Shown piece after piece: positions 1 through 11,916 of a stretch of DNA of 64,000 nt (position 1 is the stretch's first letter; each line of letters begins with the position of its first letter). This stretch comes from Orientallactaga sibirica (lineage: Eukaryota > Chordata > Mammalia > Rodentia > Dipodidae): contig JAEOAD010000055.1 in NCBI GenBank assembly GCA_036365145.1, positions 3,100,001 to 3,164,000 on the forward strand, given 5' to 3'. Both the position numbers and the translations under genes were made by a program. The notes under the pieces are model-generated. The model worked only from the letters and a program-made list of their open reading frames with translations, searched no databases and was not told the origin of the DNA.

Positions 1-35
1 AAGACACCTCATGGTTGTAAGGATTATGTAAAAAA

Positions 36-174
36 GGGCCTCTAGCCACTGCAAATGAACTCCAGAAGCATGGGCCACCATGTGCAGCTGGCTTATGTGG
101 GACCTGGAGAATCAAACCCAGGTCCTTAGGCTTTGCAGACAAGTGCCTTAACCACTGAGCCATCTCTCCAGCCC
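36..174 (-). mobile_element. DIP-type SINE (partial)
   Basis: Reverse-strand copy that keeps the body ('ggcctctagccactgcaaatgaactccag' region) and the tRNA-like head ending 'gccatctctccagccc'. The CT/A-tail part is missing. Confidence 0.85.
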
Positions 175-298
175 TGGGTTTGCCTCTAACAGCAGTTAAA
201 GAGTAAGCCCGGAGTCAAGGGATGGTGGAGTGGAGTGGGGTGGTCTTTCTGATCAATGGTAAATATATATGTCTTCTGATTTTTTTCCTAATTTACCT

Positions 299-464
299 TT
301 TTTTTTTTTTTTTTTTGAGATAAGGTCTCGCTCTAACCCAGTCTGACTTGGAGTTCACTATGGAGTTCACTGTGTAGTCTCAGGCTGGCCTCGAACTCAC
401 AGCGATCCTCCTACCTCGGCCTCTTAAGTGCTGGGGTTAAAGGTGTGTGCCACCACGCCTAGCT
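299..464 (-). mobile_element. B1 SINE
   Basis: Reverse-strand B1. It runs from a T-run through 'gaggtagggtctcgctc'-like sequence to 'gccaccacgcctagct'. It contains a short local duplication of 'ggagttcact'. Confidence 0.9.
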
Positions 465-501
465 CTCACTTCTCTTTTTGTGTGCCCCTAAAATAAAAGA
501 C

Positions 502-685
502 TTCCCATAGGGAGCTCAGTGATTAAAGAAAGACACTTGCTGCAAAGTCTGGTGGCCTTGGTTTGGTTCCTCAGTGTCCATGTAAAGCCAGTTGCACAAA
601 GTGGTGCATGCATCTGCAGTTCATTGGCAGAGACAGGAGGCTGTGCCACACCCATGCTTTCTCTCTGTCTCTCTGGTAAATAGAG
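502..685 (+). mobile_element. DIP-type SINE, diverged
   Basis: The head is degraded, but the body with 'catgtaaagccagttgcacaaa' spacing and the CT-rich end are clear. Confidence 0.75.
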
Positions 686-784
686 TTTTGTTTTACAAAA
701 GCATGTTGCAGGTTCCAAGGGTAGCTAGCTAGCCAGTCTGACCTACTTGGTGAGTTCCAGACCAGTGAAGGACCCTGTATTTGT

Positions 785-1270
785 AACTTTTCTTATTGCT
801 GTAAGAAATTACCTGACAAAAGCAACTTAAGGACGGGAGGGTTTATTCTGGCTCACAGTTCAGTGGCCAGGAAGTGGTGGAGGCAGGAGCTGGTCACCTT
901 GCATCTGCAGTATTTGAAAGAAGCGAGGCACAAGAAAAGATACCGTCCTGGGCTGGAGAAATGGCTTAGCAGTTAAGGCATTTGCCTGCGAAGCCAAAGG
1001 ATCCTGGTTCGATTCTCCAGGACCCACGTAAGCCAGATGCACAAGGGGCACATGCGTTTGGAGTTCATTTGCAGTGGCTAGAGGCCCTGGCGTGAACATT
1101 CTCTCTCTGTCTGCCTCTCTTCTATCTCTCTCTCTGCTTGCAAATAAATACAATTTAAAAAATATTTAAAAAAGAAAGAAAGAAAAGATACGGTCCTACC
1201 CTATGACATGCCTACAGCAGTCAGATTCACAGTGAGAATAGACTGTGGCTCCCAGTGGCTGGAGGGAGAG
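785..1270 (+). mobile_element. Unassigned rodent interspersed repeat, split by a SINE
   Basis: Text of the type 'attgctgtaagaaattacctgacaaaagcaacttaagg...gggtttattctggctcacag' recurs in this window at 11130-12380 and 15500-15870, so it is a dispersed family. A DIP-type SINE at 950-1179 interrupts it. I could not name the family. Confidence 0.55.
950..1179 (+). mobile_element. DIP-type SINE, full length
   Basis: Complete head, body and A-rich tail. It is flanked by an 18-bp target-site duplication with one mismatch (932-949 and 1180-1197, AAGAAAAGATACCGTCCT-like), which proves insertion into the host repeat. Confidence 0.93.
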
Positions 1271-1340
1271 GTCCTGGGGGGTCAGTGTGTCATGAGTGCG
1301 GCAGGAGCTCTTGTTTGGGATGATAAAAAGTCCTTGTGAT

Positions 1341-1548
1341 GGGGCTGGAGAGATGGCTCAGCAGTTAAGGCGCTTGCCTGCAAAGCCTAAGGATTTGAGT
1401 TTGATTCCCCAGGGCCCATGTAAAGCCAGATGCACAAAGTGGAGCATTTATCTGGAACATATTTGCAGTAGCTAGAAGCCCTGGCATGCTCATTCTCTTT
1501 CTCTCTCTCTCTTTCTCTCTGCATACAAGTAAATAAATACAAATATTT
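1341..1548 (+). mobile_element. DIP-type SINE
   Basis: Full-length copy starting 'ggggctggagagatggctca' and ending in an AAATAAATA tail. It lies head-to-tail against an inverted copy starting at 1556. Confidence 0.92.
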
Positions 1549-1555
1549 TTAACCT

Positions 1556-1748
1556 TTTTTTTTTTTTAATTTTTAGAGAGAGAAAAAATTGGCACACCAG
1601 GGCCTAACTTGTGCCACCTAGTGTGCATGTGTGACCTTGTGCTTGAGTCACCTTTGTGTGTCTGGCTTATGTGGGATCTGGAAAGTTGAACCTGGGTCCT
1701 TAGGCTTCAAAGGCAAGCATCTTAACTGCTAAGCCATCTCTCCAGCCC
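1556..1748 (-). mobile_element. DIP-type SINE, long-body variant
   Basis: Reverse copy whose body has an additional 'gtgcatgtgtgaccttgtgc' type segment that standard copies lack. The copy at 33697-33929 shares it, which suggests a subfamily. Confidence 0.85.
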
Positions 1749-1768
1749 TAAAGATATTTAAAAAAATA

Positions 1769-1982
1769 TATTTAATTTATTTATTTGAGAGAGACAAAGA
1801 GGCAGAGAGGAGAGAGAGAGAGAGAGAGAGAGAATGGGCACTCCAGGGCCTCCAGCCACTGCAAATGAACTCCAGATGCATGCGCCCCTTGTGCATCTGG
1901 CTTACATGGGTCCTGGAGAGTCGAACCGGGATCCTTTGGCTTTGTAGGCAAAGGCCTTAACTGCTAAGCCATCTCTCCAGCC
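1769..1982 (-). mobile_element. DIP-type SINE
   Basis: Full-length reverse copy with a (GA)n stretch at 1809-1832 and an intact head. Confidence 0.93.
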
Positions 1983-2009
1983 CCTAAAAATATTTTTTTA
2001 AGTGCTGGT

Positions 2010-2202
2010 GGGGCTGGAGAGATGGGCTTAGCATTTAAGGTGCTTGCCTTTGAAGCCTAAGGACCCGGGTTCAATTCCCCAGAACCCACGTAAATCAGAT
2101 GTACATGGTGGAGCATACATCTGGAGTTTGTTTGCAGTGGCTAGAGTCCCTGGAACATCCATTCTCTCTTTCTCAAATAGATAGATAAATAAATAAATAA
2201 AA
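2010..2202 (+). mobile_element. DIP-type SINE
   Basis: Complete forward copy. The tail is (AAAT)n. Confidence 0.92.
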
Positions 2203-2333
2203 GTGCTGCTAATGGATGGTGCTGATGGATGCATAAAGTATGGATGTACTCAATATCACTGAGCATATACTCAAAGTGGATGAGATGATAAAATTCGTGG
2301 CCAGCACGTTTTACTAGATTTAAAAAAAAAATA

Positions 2334-2527
2334 GGGCTGGAGAGATGGCTTAGTGGTTAAGGCACTTGCCTGCAAAGCCTAAGGACCCAGGTTCAATTCC
2401 CCAGGACCCACATAAGCCAGCTGCACAAGGTGGCACATGCGTCTGGAGTTCATTTGCAGCAGCTGGAGGCCCTGGCGCTCCATTCTCTCCTCTCTCTCTC
2501 AAATAAATAAATAAAAATAAAAATATT
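2334..2527 (+). mobile_element. DIP-type SINE
   Basis: Complete forward copy with a canonical B box ('ggttcaattcc') and an AAATAAATAAATAAA tail. Confidence 0.93.
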
Positions 2528-2830
2528 TTTAAAAATTTAGAATGGCAAACAAAGTCACCTAAGTACAACACTGGAAACCGAAGGACAAGGTTTTGCCTGT
2601 TGTTCAAGGCTGAACCACTAGCAGCTGGTACCTTGCAGTCACCCCACGCTGAGTGGTATTTGTGGATCCAATGTGTACTCTGGCTTCTCAATCTTTTCTG
2701 TTCACACTGGGTCAAAAGTATCCTTACACCCACACCCCTCCCAACCCATCTAGCAGGCCTGTTGGAAGTGAAAGCCCAGTTCACCTACATCCAAAGGTAC
2801 TGCATAAGATTCTTTAAGAATCTTAGCAGC

Positions 2831-2912
2831 AGGGCCTGGGGGATGGCTCAGTGACAGAGCACTTGCCTGACATGCATGAATCCTGGGGTTCCATCCCCAA
2901 CACTAAAAAAAT
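2831..2912 (+). mobile_element. ID (BC1-like) SINE
   Basis: About 75 bp resembling the rodent ID core: 'ggatggctcagtgacagag', then 'cacttgcctgacatgcatga', then 'ggttccatccccaacac', followed by an A-rich tail. Confidence 0.8.
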
Positions 2913-3054
2913 AATGCAAAGTGGTGAGTGGAGAGAAGGGGGCACAGTTTTCTCTGGGAACGACATTCTTATCTGCATCTGGTCAGGCACGGCTCCACAG
3001 ACCCCCTGATCTAAGATGAGCGGATTCTCATGCAGCAAAAGATGCAGACTGAGT

Positions 3055-3207
3055 GCCGGGCATGATGGCAAACGCCTTTAATCCCAGCACTCAGGAGGCA
3101 GAGGTAGGAGGATCGCCATGAGTTCGAGGCCACCCTGAGACTACATAGTGAATTCCAGATCAGCCTGGGCTAGAGCGAGACCATACCTCAATAAAAAAAA
3201 AACAAAA
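3055..3207 (+). mobile_element. B1 SINE
   Basis: Forward B1 from 'gccgggcatgatggc' to 'gagaccatacctcaataaaa'. 'gatgcagac' occurs on both sides (3041 and about 3210) as the target-site duplication. Confidence 0.92.
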
Positions 3208-3955
3208 ATGATGCAGACCATAGAGGTCAGAGGGAACTTCTGCACTAGCCCTGGTCCTGTAATCAAATGCAATGATTTTGCATCTTGGTGAATGCAAAAC
3301 CAAATTAAGCACAGTCAAGAACATAAGAGTGGAGAAAAATTGATTAGCTGCAACAGATAAGGAAAGGACCCAGAGTCATTTCCAAAGCAACACTCCCAGG
3401 GAGACAAAGGAAGCGTGGGGATTTTATTTAGAAGGCTTATACATATTCATAAAGGGGTGGGCCAATCCTTGAGCATGCTCAGTTGAGATCATAATTTAAA
3501 AAAGAGGCAATAGACAAGTTGGTCACATGCTTACCTCAAAGTCATAGAGCACATATGGAGAAGATATAAAATGATGGACAGAAATGCTCGGCTTATAATA
3601 TCAAGGAAGGGTATTTAGAAGGCACATTAACACAGGGGTCTGCCCCTGAAGGTGCATGCCTTGCTTACTCACTACTAGTCCTACCTCCGTTGTGGCCCCC
3701 AGGGTAGCTAGGGCTAGCCTCTGGAGCACAGGAAGCTGAGTGGGGTGGGACACGGTTGGGTGTGGCCGGAATATTGGCTGTCTAAGCCTGTAAGTGAGTC
3801 AACAGGGCCAGCTTACAGGGACAGTGGCAGGTTGAGCTGCTGGGGCTGTGCCTTGAGGAGTTGAGGAAGCCTTAGAAAGAAGAGGGGCCTTAGTAAGAGG
3901 AGAGAGCTACCAACTTATCCTAGGCAGAGAGTAGGCAGAAAGGAGGCTAGACAGG
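3208..3955. other. Intron 1 sequence without a recognised gene
   Basis: Mostly single-copy-looking DNA upstream of MOGAT2 exon 2. The part at about 3330-3660 could be an old dispersed or LTR-like repeat, but I cannot identify it. No exon-like ORF matches MOGAT2 exon 1. Confidence 0.5.
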
Positions 3956-3970
3956 AGAGGGTCTTCTTTT

Positions 3971-3989
3971 TATTTTATTTTATTTTATT

Positions 3990-4028
<39 letters not shown>

Positions 4029-4226
4029 TGAGAGAGAAAGAGGGAGAGGGAGAGAGAGAGAGAGAGGAGAGAGAATGGGTGCGCCAGGGCCTCCAGCCAC
4101 TGCAGACGAACTCCAGATGCATGCGCCCCCTTGTGCATCTGGCTTATTTGGGTCCTGGAGAGTCGAAACAGGATCCTTTGGCTTTGCAGGCAAACGCCTT
4201 ATCCACTAAGCCATCTCTCCAGCCCC
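3971..4226 (-). mobile_element. DIP-type SINE with expanded TTTA tail
   Basis: Reverse full-length copy. The tail has grown into a (TTTA)n microsatellite at about 3985-4028. A perfect 15-bp target-site duplication AGAGGGTCTTCTTTT flanks it (3956-3970 and 4227-4241). Confidence 0.94.
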
Positions 4227-4565
4227 AGAGGGTCTTCTTTTACTTTGAGCTCCCCAAAGATAGAAAGCTGAAATCCATCCAATCAATGGTCCCATGTATT
4301 GAGTGCCTGGTGTATGCAGACCATCTTTCTGGAGTGGTTGGGTAGCCTGGCTCATTAGGAAAATGACTTTGAAGTAGTGCCCATCTGGGCTGGGCCCTGC
4401 TCCAGAGCAACATGGCTTGTTGTGTCCCCTCCTCAAAGGCACAGAAGCTGAGATCTTCCTCTGACAACTAGGTGCATGGAGGCGCTGGTTTGAGGTGCTA
4501 TCATGGAAGCTGGGTTGGGGTTCCATCTGCCTTCCTGGTTCCTCACTGTCCTGCTTCCTCCCCAG

Positions 4566-4744
4566 CCCAGACCTGCATCGTGGTCTTCATAGGCCTCCTG
4601 TTTACCAAGTTCTGGCTCTTCTCCGTCCTGTATGCCACCTGGTGGTACCTGGACTGGGACAAGCCATGGCAGGGGGGCCGACGCATCGAGACCTTCAGAC
4701 GCTTTACCATCTGGAAGTACATGAGGGACTACTTCCCAGTCTCT
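4566..4744 (+). CDS. MOGAT2: MOGAT2 exon 2
   Basis: The acceptor is 'cttcctccccag' and the donor is GTGAGT at 4745. The exon begins with the last two bases of a split Ala codon and ends in phase 0 after the serine of RDYFPVS. It encodes the hydrophobic, membrane-embedded stretch [20 protein letters not shown] and then the WWYLDWDKP region. A Trp follows DKP (DKPWQGG), where human and mouse carry Arg as I recall, which is a candidate lineage-specific change. An alternative acceptor AG five bases downstream (4569-4570) would break the expected frame with exon 1. Confidence 0.95.
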
Positions 4745-7244
4745 GTGAGTAGCTAGCCGACTTTGGGGCAGCAGGAGGGCTAGCTGTGGTGGGTGCGGGC
4801 AGGCTCCTCATCTCCATGGGGACGTGTGGCCTTTGTGCAGCTAGCATAAGGCTGGTCTGGGAGGCAGGAACCTGGTCTTCTCCGCTAGGAAACTCAGGGA
4901 AGAATGTAGCCTGTTCCTGGAGTGGGATCCGGGGCCACTATGAAGGCTGGTGAATGCTGCGGGTCTTTAAAGGACCCATTAGTCCAGGTTGGGGTGAAGA
5001 TCCTAAGAGACCATCTGATCCCACATTATGGTGATCAGATGAGAAGACTAAACACCAAAAAAAGGATGGTGTGTGATGAAGTCCCGTAGCAAGTTCTTCT
5101 ACAAATTTATCACTTCTTCATTGATGTGGGAGAAGGCAGATTCTGTACTGTCTTACTTTTGGCAGGCTGCATGTCCTTAGGCAAGGCCCTGTCCCATTTT
5201 GGCCTCAGTGTCCCTTTGGATCAGTAAGAGACCAGCAGCTCCTACCTTCAGTATCCTCACACGGCTAGCTCTCTGGTTCGTGGTACTTGTGGTCATTGTG
5301 AATGCTTGGCCTTGGACTTGAAAGTTAGTTCTGAGTGGAACAGATGCCCGGGCTTGAGTGGGCAGACTTTGTGGCTCCTCAGTGGATAGATTGAGCCCTA
5401 AGCAGCCAGGAAGTGACGGTTTATTGGCAGAATAAGAAGGTAGTGGGGATGCAGGAGGCCAGGCCAGGACCATTGATCCTCCTCTGGACATAGGATAGGG
5501 AGCATAGCTTCTGGAGCCAGACAGACTAGATTTTGTTGTTGTTGTTTTCTTTGTTTGTTCTTCGATCTAGCCCAGGCTGACCTGAAATTCACTATGTAGT
5601 CTCAGGGTTAGATCTTAATCATCATCATCATCATCATTATTATTATTATTATTATTTTGGTTTTTCAAGATAGGGTCTCACTCTAGCTCAGGCTGACCTG
5701 GAATTCATTCTGTATTCTCAGGGTAGCCTTGACCTCATCATGGTGTTCCTCCTGCTACCTCTGCCTCTGTGCTGGGATTAAAGGCGTGCGCCACCATGCC
5801 TCGCTAAATCCTAATCTTGATCTGCTACATAGCAGCCATGTGCCCGTGGGTGAGTTACCCAGTGTTTCTGAGCCACATGTACGATCGAAATGATGCCATA
5901 CCTGGGCAGAGTGGATTCGAAGAGACGGTGCAGGCGAAGCCCTGGGAGGGTCGCAGTCATGGGTACACAGGTTCAGGACTCTGAGCCTGGAGCTGCTCTG
6001 ACCTTCACACCAGCCTGGCTTTTCCCACCCTGTCTGGGAGCGCCATCTCTTCCTGCCCTCCAAGTATTAGGTCCCTGGTTGGCCAAAGGGAAGAGTTAGA
6101 GGAAACAGGCCAACAGATGTTAAATAACTTGTCTGAGTCATGAGGCTCTGGGCCAAAGTCAGGGATGTTGCTCTGTGCTCCTTTGGGAATCCTGGAGCCC
6201 CACAAGGGCCAACATGCTGAAAGAAGTTCTTCAATCCCTAGTGAGCAGGGCCTCTAAGGAAAGGTCCAGTGTGGGAGGGACTGGCAAGGGTCAGGGCTTG
6301 TCACACTCAGGAGGAGCAGTGAGCATTGTAGTGTCAAAGGGCAGAGAGCCTGGGCTGCTTAGGAGGACTCAGGTGAGGGACAGTCCCCCTCACCCCTCAC
6401 ATGTGCTTCCTATGCAGGGTCCCCTCTCACGGTTTCCTCACTAAAGACAAGGCAGGCTTTTCAGATCCTGAAAGCAGCCATGTGTGTATCTCAGGCAGAG
6501 CCCTCTCTCCCCACCCTGGGACCTCTGAACTTTACTCTGAACTCCCTTCCTTGCCTCTCCTCTCTCCTGTCCCTGTGCCAGGCAGGTCCAGAGTTCCCCT
6601 GGGGAGGTGTAAGTGACATCAGGTACACAGCCACTTCTGGCCTCAGCTGAGCTCTGCAGATTCTACCTCTGGCTTCCCACTTGTGAACTGAGTCCTGAGC
6701 TCATCATAAGAAAAGCCACCAGTGAAGGGGACAGTACAGACAGAGGCCAGGAGCTTATCTAGGGGCGTTCTGAGCAGCAGCCTGGCTCAGTGTAAGTAAA
6801 GCAGGTCGCAGCAGAGCCCCTTCCGGGCTACTGTCCAGAATTGGGACTGTTAGCTGTCAATTTCCCTGATCTGGGCAGCCCAGGCTCATGGCTCAGGACA
6901 GTTCTTGCTAGTGGGCACCTGAATTTCCAGCTGCAAAGCTGCCAAAAGCCTTTCTGCTCCTTCTTCAGCCAAGGGCTTTGGGGAGGGTGCTCAACTGGCA
7001 ACACTGCTGACTTTGGTAGGCTGCTAGATTTGCAGAAATCCTATGAACTGTTTCTTGCCCACTTGTACTGGCCCCTTGTACTGAGGTGGGCAGTACCATA
7101 AGTGGCCAGCAGAGGGCGAGGTGCTATATCCTTTGGCTGTGCCTAGTCTGGGATGCAGTAGGGGCTAGGCAGTGGCCTCAGATCTCTGGGTGACCACTCC
7201 CTCTCTCTGTCCTTCTCTCCCTCCTTTCTAGCCCAGCCCCCAGC

Positions 7245-7294
<50 letters not shown>

Positions 7295-7977
7295 TGCACC
7301 TACTGCATACACAAGCCTCTGTGTTCCTTCAGCAAATGCGGGAAGTCCTCCCTTGATTTCCAAGCTTTGATCTGTTGTCTCTGTGAACTTGAAGCAAAGT
7401 TTCTGTACCTTGGAGCGTTTTTAAAAAAATTCTTTAAAAAATTTTAAAAAATATTTTATTTATTTATTAGAGAAAGAGAGAGAAAGAGGCAGATGGGGCA
7501 CACCAGGGCCTGCAGCCATTGCAAACAAACTCCAGACTCATGCGCTACTGTGTGCATCTGGCTTACGTGGGTCCTGGGGAATTGAACCTGGGTCCTTAGG
7601 CTTTGCAGGCAAGTGCCTTAACCACTAAGCCATCTCTCCTGCCCTAAAAATAAAGTTCCTATGTGTGTGTGTGCGTGTGTGTGTGCACGCACATACCATG
7701 GCACACATGTGGGGGTCAGAGGACAACGCTGAGGTGTTTATGCTCTTCTTCCACTTTCTGTGAGACAGGGTCTCTTACAGCTGCAGACAAATATCAATCT
7801 AGCTGGCCCACAAGACTCAGATTCTCTTGGCTCCACTTTCCATTATTGTAGGTGCATCGGGGTCACAGACACAAGTACCACATTGTGTCTGGCTTTACCT
7901 GGGTGCTGGAGGATAGAACTCTGGCTGGCAGGCTTTACAAGTAAATACCTTTAACTGATGAGACATCTTCCCAACTC

Positions 7978-8022
<45 letters not shown>

Positions 8023-11000
8023 ATTTATTTTATCTGAGAGAGAGAGAGAGGAAGAGGCAGAGAGAAAGAGAGAATAGGCACGCCAGGGCCTCCAGCCACT
8101 GCAAACAAACTCCAGACGCATGCGTCCCCTTGTGCATCTGGCTTATGTAGGTCCTGGGGAGTTGAACCCCGGTCCTTAGGCTTTGCAGGCAAATGCCTTA
8201 ACTGCTAAGCCATTTCCCCAACCCCAACTTTTATTTTTTATTTATTTACTTCAAATATATATGAGATAACCAAATATATATATTTACATATATATTTGAG
8301 TGAGTGTGTGTGTGTGTATGCATGAGAGAGAATGCATGTCTGTGCGTGCCAGGGCCTTCTTCCACTGTAAATGAACTCGAGATTCATGTGCTGTTTTATG
8401 CATCTGTCTTTATGTGGGAACTGGGGCATAGAACACAGGCCATTATTAGACTTATAATCAAGCACCTTTAAGCACTGAGCTTTCTCTCTAGCCCCTCTCC
8501 CCAGCTTTTAAAAGTTACCTGGGCCAGGCATAATGGTGCAGGCTTTTACTCAGGAGACAGAGGTAGGAGGATCGCTGTGAGTTTGAGGCCAGCTTGGGAC
8601 TACAGAATGAATTCCAGGTCAGCCTGGATGAGAGTGAGACCCTATCTTGAATGAATGAATGAATGAATAAATAAATGTTATCCCGTCTTCTTCCTCCAGA
8701 GCTAATGATGTAGAGTTAGGCAATTTGCATAGGGAAAGATGTCCCCACCACATGCCAAAGACAGGCCTAGGAGCTGGGTGTCCCCTGGGAAGATTTCATC
8801 ATTCAGAGTAAACATTGTCTCTGCAGGCCAAGACCTTGGCAGGGACTAGGACCGTGACCTTGGGTCAAACCAGTCACTGTGAGAGCCAGCTAGGGACACC
8901 TCCCATCGAACCCCCTGCCTCTGCCTTGTCAAGCCAGGCAGTTCCAGGTGGCTGACTCAATCCTAATCCACTGGGATTGTGTAATTCTTTGTCAGGACCT
9001 GGACTGTCCTTATCCCTGGCACCTACCCACTCAACGCCAGTACACCCCTCTTGCAGCTGAAATCACCAAAAATATCTGTAGACATGGGCTGGACACATGG
9101 CTTAGTGGTGAAGGCACATGGCTGCGAAACCTAAGGACCCTGGCTCGATTCTCTACGTAAGCCAGATGCACAAGGGGGCGCACGTGTCTGGAGTTCATTT
9201 GCAGTGGCTAGATGTCCTGGTGTGCCCATTCTCACTCTCCCTCTCTCTCTTTCCCTCTCTCTGTCTCTAATAAATAAATCGATAAAATTAAAATTATTAA
9301 AAATATCTGTAGACAGACAAGGATGGGGGGTGGCAAAAGCTCCTTAGTGACAACCACTGCTTGAGAACGTGGGTTCTGACTCCCTCCTCCTGCCCTCTAG
9401 CCAACCTAAGCCCCAGCCTCCATCCTCCCTCTTCCCCCGCCCTGCATCCCCCATGCTTCACTCTCTTAGGATAAAACCTGTTTGGGCCGCAGCCTGTACG
9501 ACAGGGTCTCCCAGCACTTTGTTCCTTTCCACCATTCCAGTTATCCAAGCAGAAGCTGTGTCACTGGGTTGGGGACCTGATTGGAGTGCGCCCCATCTCA
9601 TTAATCCCTGTCACATTAGCTGGGTTCACAGGTGGAGCCTGGCTGCGTGGGTTCAGACCAGCCTCTCTCTGCCCCTTCAGTAGCTGTGTGAGCCGGAGCA
9701 AGTTCATGATCCTGTTTCTCAGTTTCCTCTCTTGAGCACTGGGGCACTGATACCAGTACTGCTCCCACTGATGACAGAGGACAAAGTGGAAGGGCATGCG
9801 TACCGCGCCTGGTACAGAGTAGGCGCTGGGACTGTTAGCCCCCTCAGGCACTCTCTCCAGCACTCAGGGCCTGCTACAGGGTACACTTACTTAGCTCTAT
9901 AATACTGTTGGCAGTAAAGCCAAATAAATTCAAAATATATATTTAAAAATATGTTTAGAGCTGGGCATGGTGGTGGCACATGCCTTTAATCCCAGCACTC
10001 AGAAGGCAGAGGTAGGAGGATCGCCGTGAGTTCGAGGCCAGCCTGAGACTACATAGTGAATTCCAGGTCAGCCTGGGCCAGAGTGAGACCCTACCTCGAA
10101 AAACAAACAAAAAAAAAAAAAAAAAGAAAAAACAAACAAACAAAAATGTTTAGACTCTCTCAGTATGGTGGCGCATATCTTTAATCCCAGCACCTGGGAG
10201 ACAGAGGTAGGAGGATTGTTGTGAGTTGGAAGCCAGCTTGAGACTATATAGTAAATTCCAGGTCAGCCTGGACTAGAGTAAGACCCTTCCTTAAGAAGCA
10301 ACAACAAAGGGCTGGGGAAGATGGCTTAGCAGTTAAGGCACTTGCCTGCCAAAAGGACCCAGGTTCAACTCCCCAGAAACCACATAAGCCAGATGTACAA
10401 GGGGGTGCATGCATCTGGAGTTCGTTTGCAGTGGCTGGAGGCCCTGGTGCGCCCATTCTCTCTCTCTCTCTCTCTCTCTCTCTGTCACTCTCAAATAAAT
10501 AAATAAAAATAAACAAAAATTAAAAAAAAATTTTAGAACGAGATGGAGGGGGTTACAGTTTATAACTGAGTAACCAGACAGCAATGAGGATCAGACGAGT
10601 GCCTGTAAGGCTCTGGCAGAGTAAGGAGGCAAGGCTGAGAACCAACCTAGAAACTGGGGTGGCTGAACCTCCCAGGCTCCATGGAGAGACTATCCAGCCT
10701 TCCCTGCACCCCTCCATCTGACTGTGAAGGGGGAAACAGGGAAGGACCCCAAGCACACGTGCATCCAAGCACATCCACGCACAGGCAACAGCCTGAGCCC
10801 ATCCAGAGCTGACATTAGACCTATCCCATCAAATCCTGCTCGCCTGCCAAGTAATCTAGGTACGTAAATAGATCATGAACTGCTCTCCCTGACCTGCCCT
10901 GGAGCAGTGAGGGAGGCTGGAACCTGGGCTGGGAGCCTGGGGCCTTGGACCTTGCAAGTTTGACTAGAAACTTCCAAAGCTCGTCTAAGAGCCTTGGTTC

Positions 11001-11861
11001 TGGAGCAGAGGCTTTCCAGCTCTCTGGTGCTCTCCGTGCTGCCCACAGGACGTGGAAGGACTCCGATGCCAGGCGCGTGTGGGGCTTTGGGCTCATATTT
11101 TTGGTGGTAATACATGCAGTATTTAACTCCTCACCTGAGCAGTGGGACTGTACAAGTTACCTTCTCATTGCTGCGACAAAACACCCAACCAGAAGTTGCT
11201 TAAGAAAGGGCGGGTACTGTCTACAATTAAAGAAGTTGTCAATAATAAAAATAAAAGAAGAAAAATAAACAGAAACGGAAGAGTTGCCGGGCATGGTGGC
11301 ACACGCCTTTAATCCCAGCACTTGGGAGGCAGAGGTAGGAGGATTGCTGTGAGTCAAGGCCACTCTGAGACTACATAGTTAATTCCAGGTCAGCCTGAGC
11401 TAGAGTGAGACCCTACCTCGAAAAACCAAAAATGAAAGGGAAGAGTTTATTTTTGGCTTACAGGTTTTGTTTTTTTAAATATAATTTTATTTATATATTT
11501 ATTTGTTTGAGGGGGGAGACAGAGAGAATGGGCATGCTAGGGCCCCCAGTGTCTGCAAAGGAGCTCTAGATGCATGCACCACCATGTGCATCTGGCTTAT
11601 ATGGTTTCTGGGGAGTCGAACCTGGGTCCTTAGGCTTCACAGGCAAGCACTTTAACCACTAAGCCATCTCTCCAGCTTGTGGTTTTTGTTTGTTTGTTTG
11701 TTTTGGTTTTTTGAGGTAGGGTCTCACTCTAGTCCAGGCTGACCTGGAATTCTCTATGTAGTCTCAGGGTGGCCTCGAACTCACTGCAATTCTCCTACCT
11801 CTGCCTCCCAAGTGCTGGGATTAAAGGTGTGTGCCAACACACCCATCCAAGTCCCAGTTTT

Positions 11862-11916
<55 letters not shown>

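Larger units (their letters stand above)
5505..5890 (+). mobile_element. MIR fragment interrupted by B1 elements
   Basis: MIR-like text 'cttctggagccagacagac' at 5507 resumes at about 5815 with 'catgtgcccgtgggtgagtta' and 'gtttctgagcc'. The two B1 pieces between them were inserted later. Confidence 0.6.

Noticed and set aside
3330..3660. Possible retroviral LTR
   Set aside because: No TG...CA ends, target duplication or partner LTR could be identified. Left as unassigned.
1..4560. Search for MOGAT2 exon 1
   Set aside because: No sequence encoding the expected N-terminus with a GT donor in the right phase was seen. 'atggtggag' at about 222 continues into unrelated sequence.
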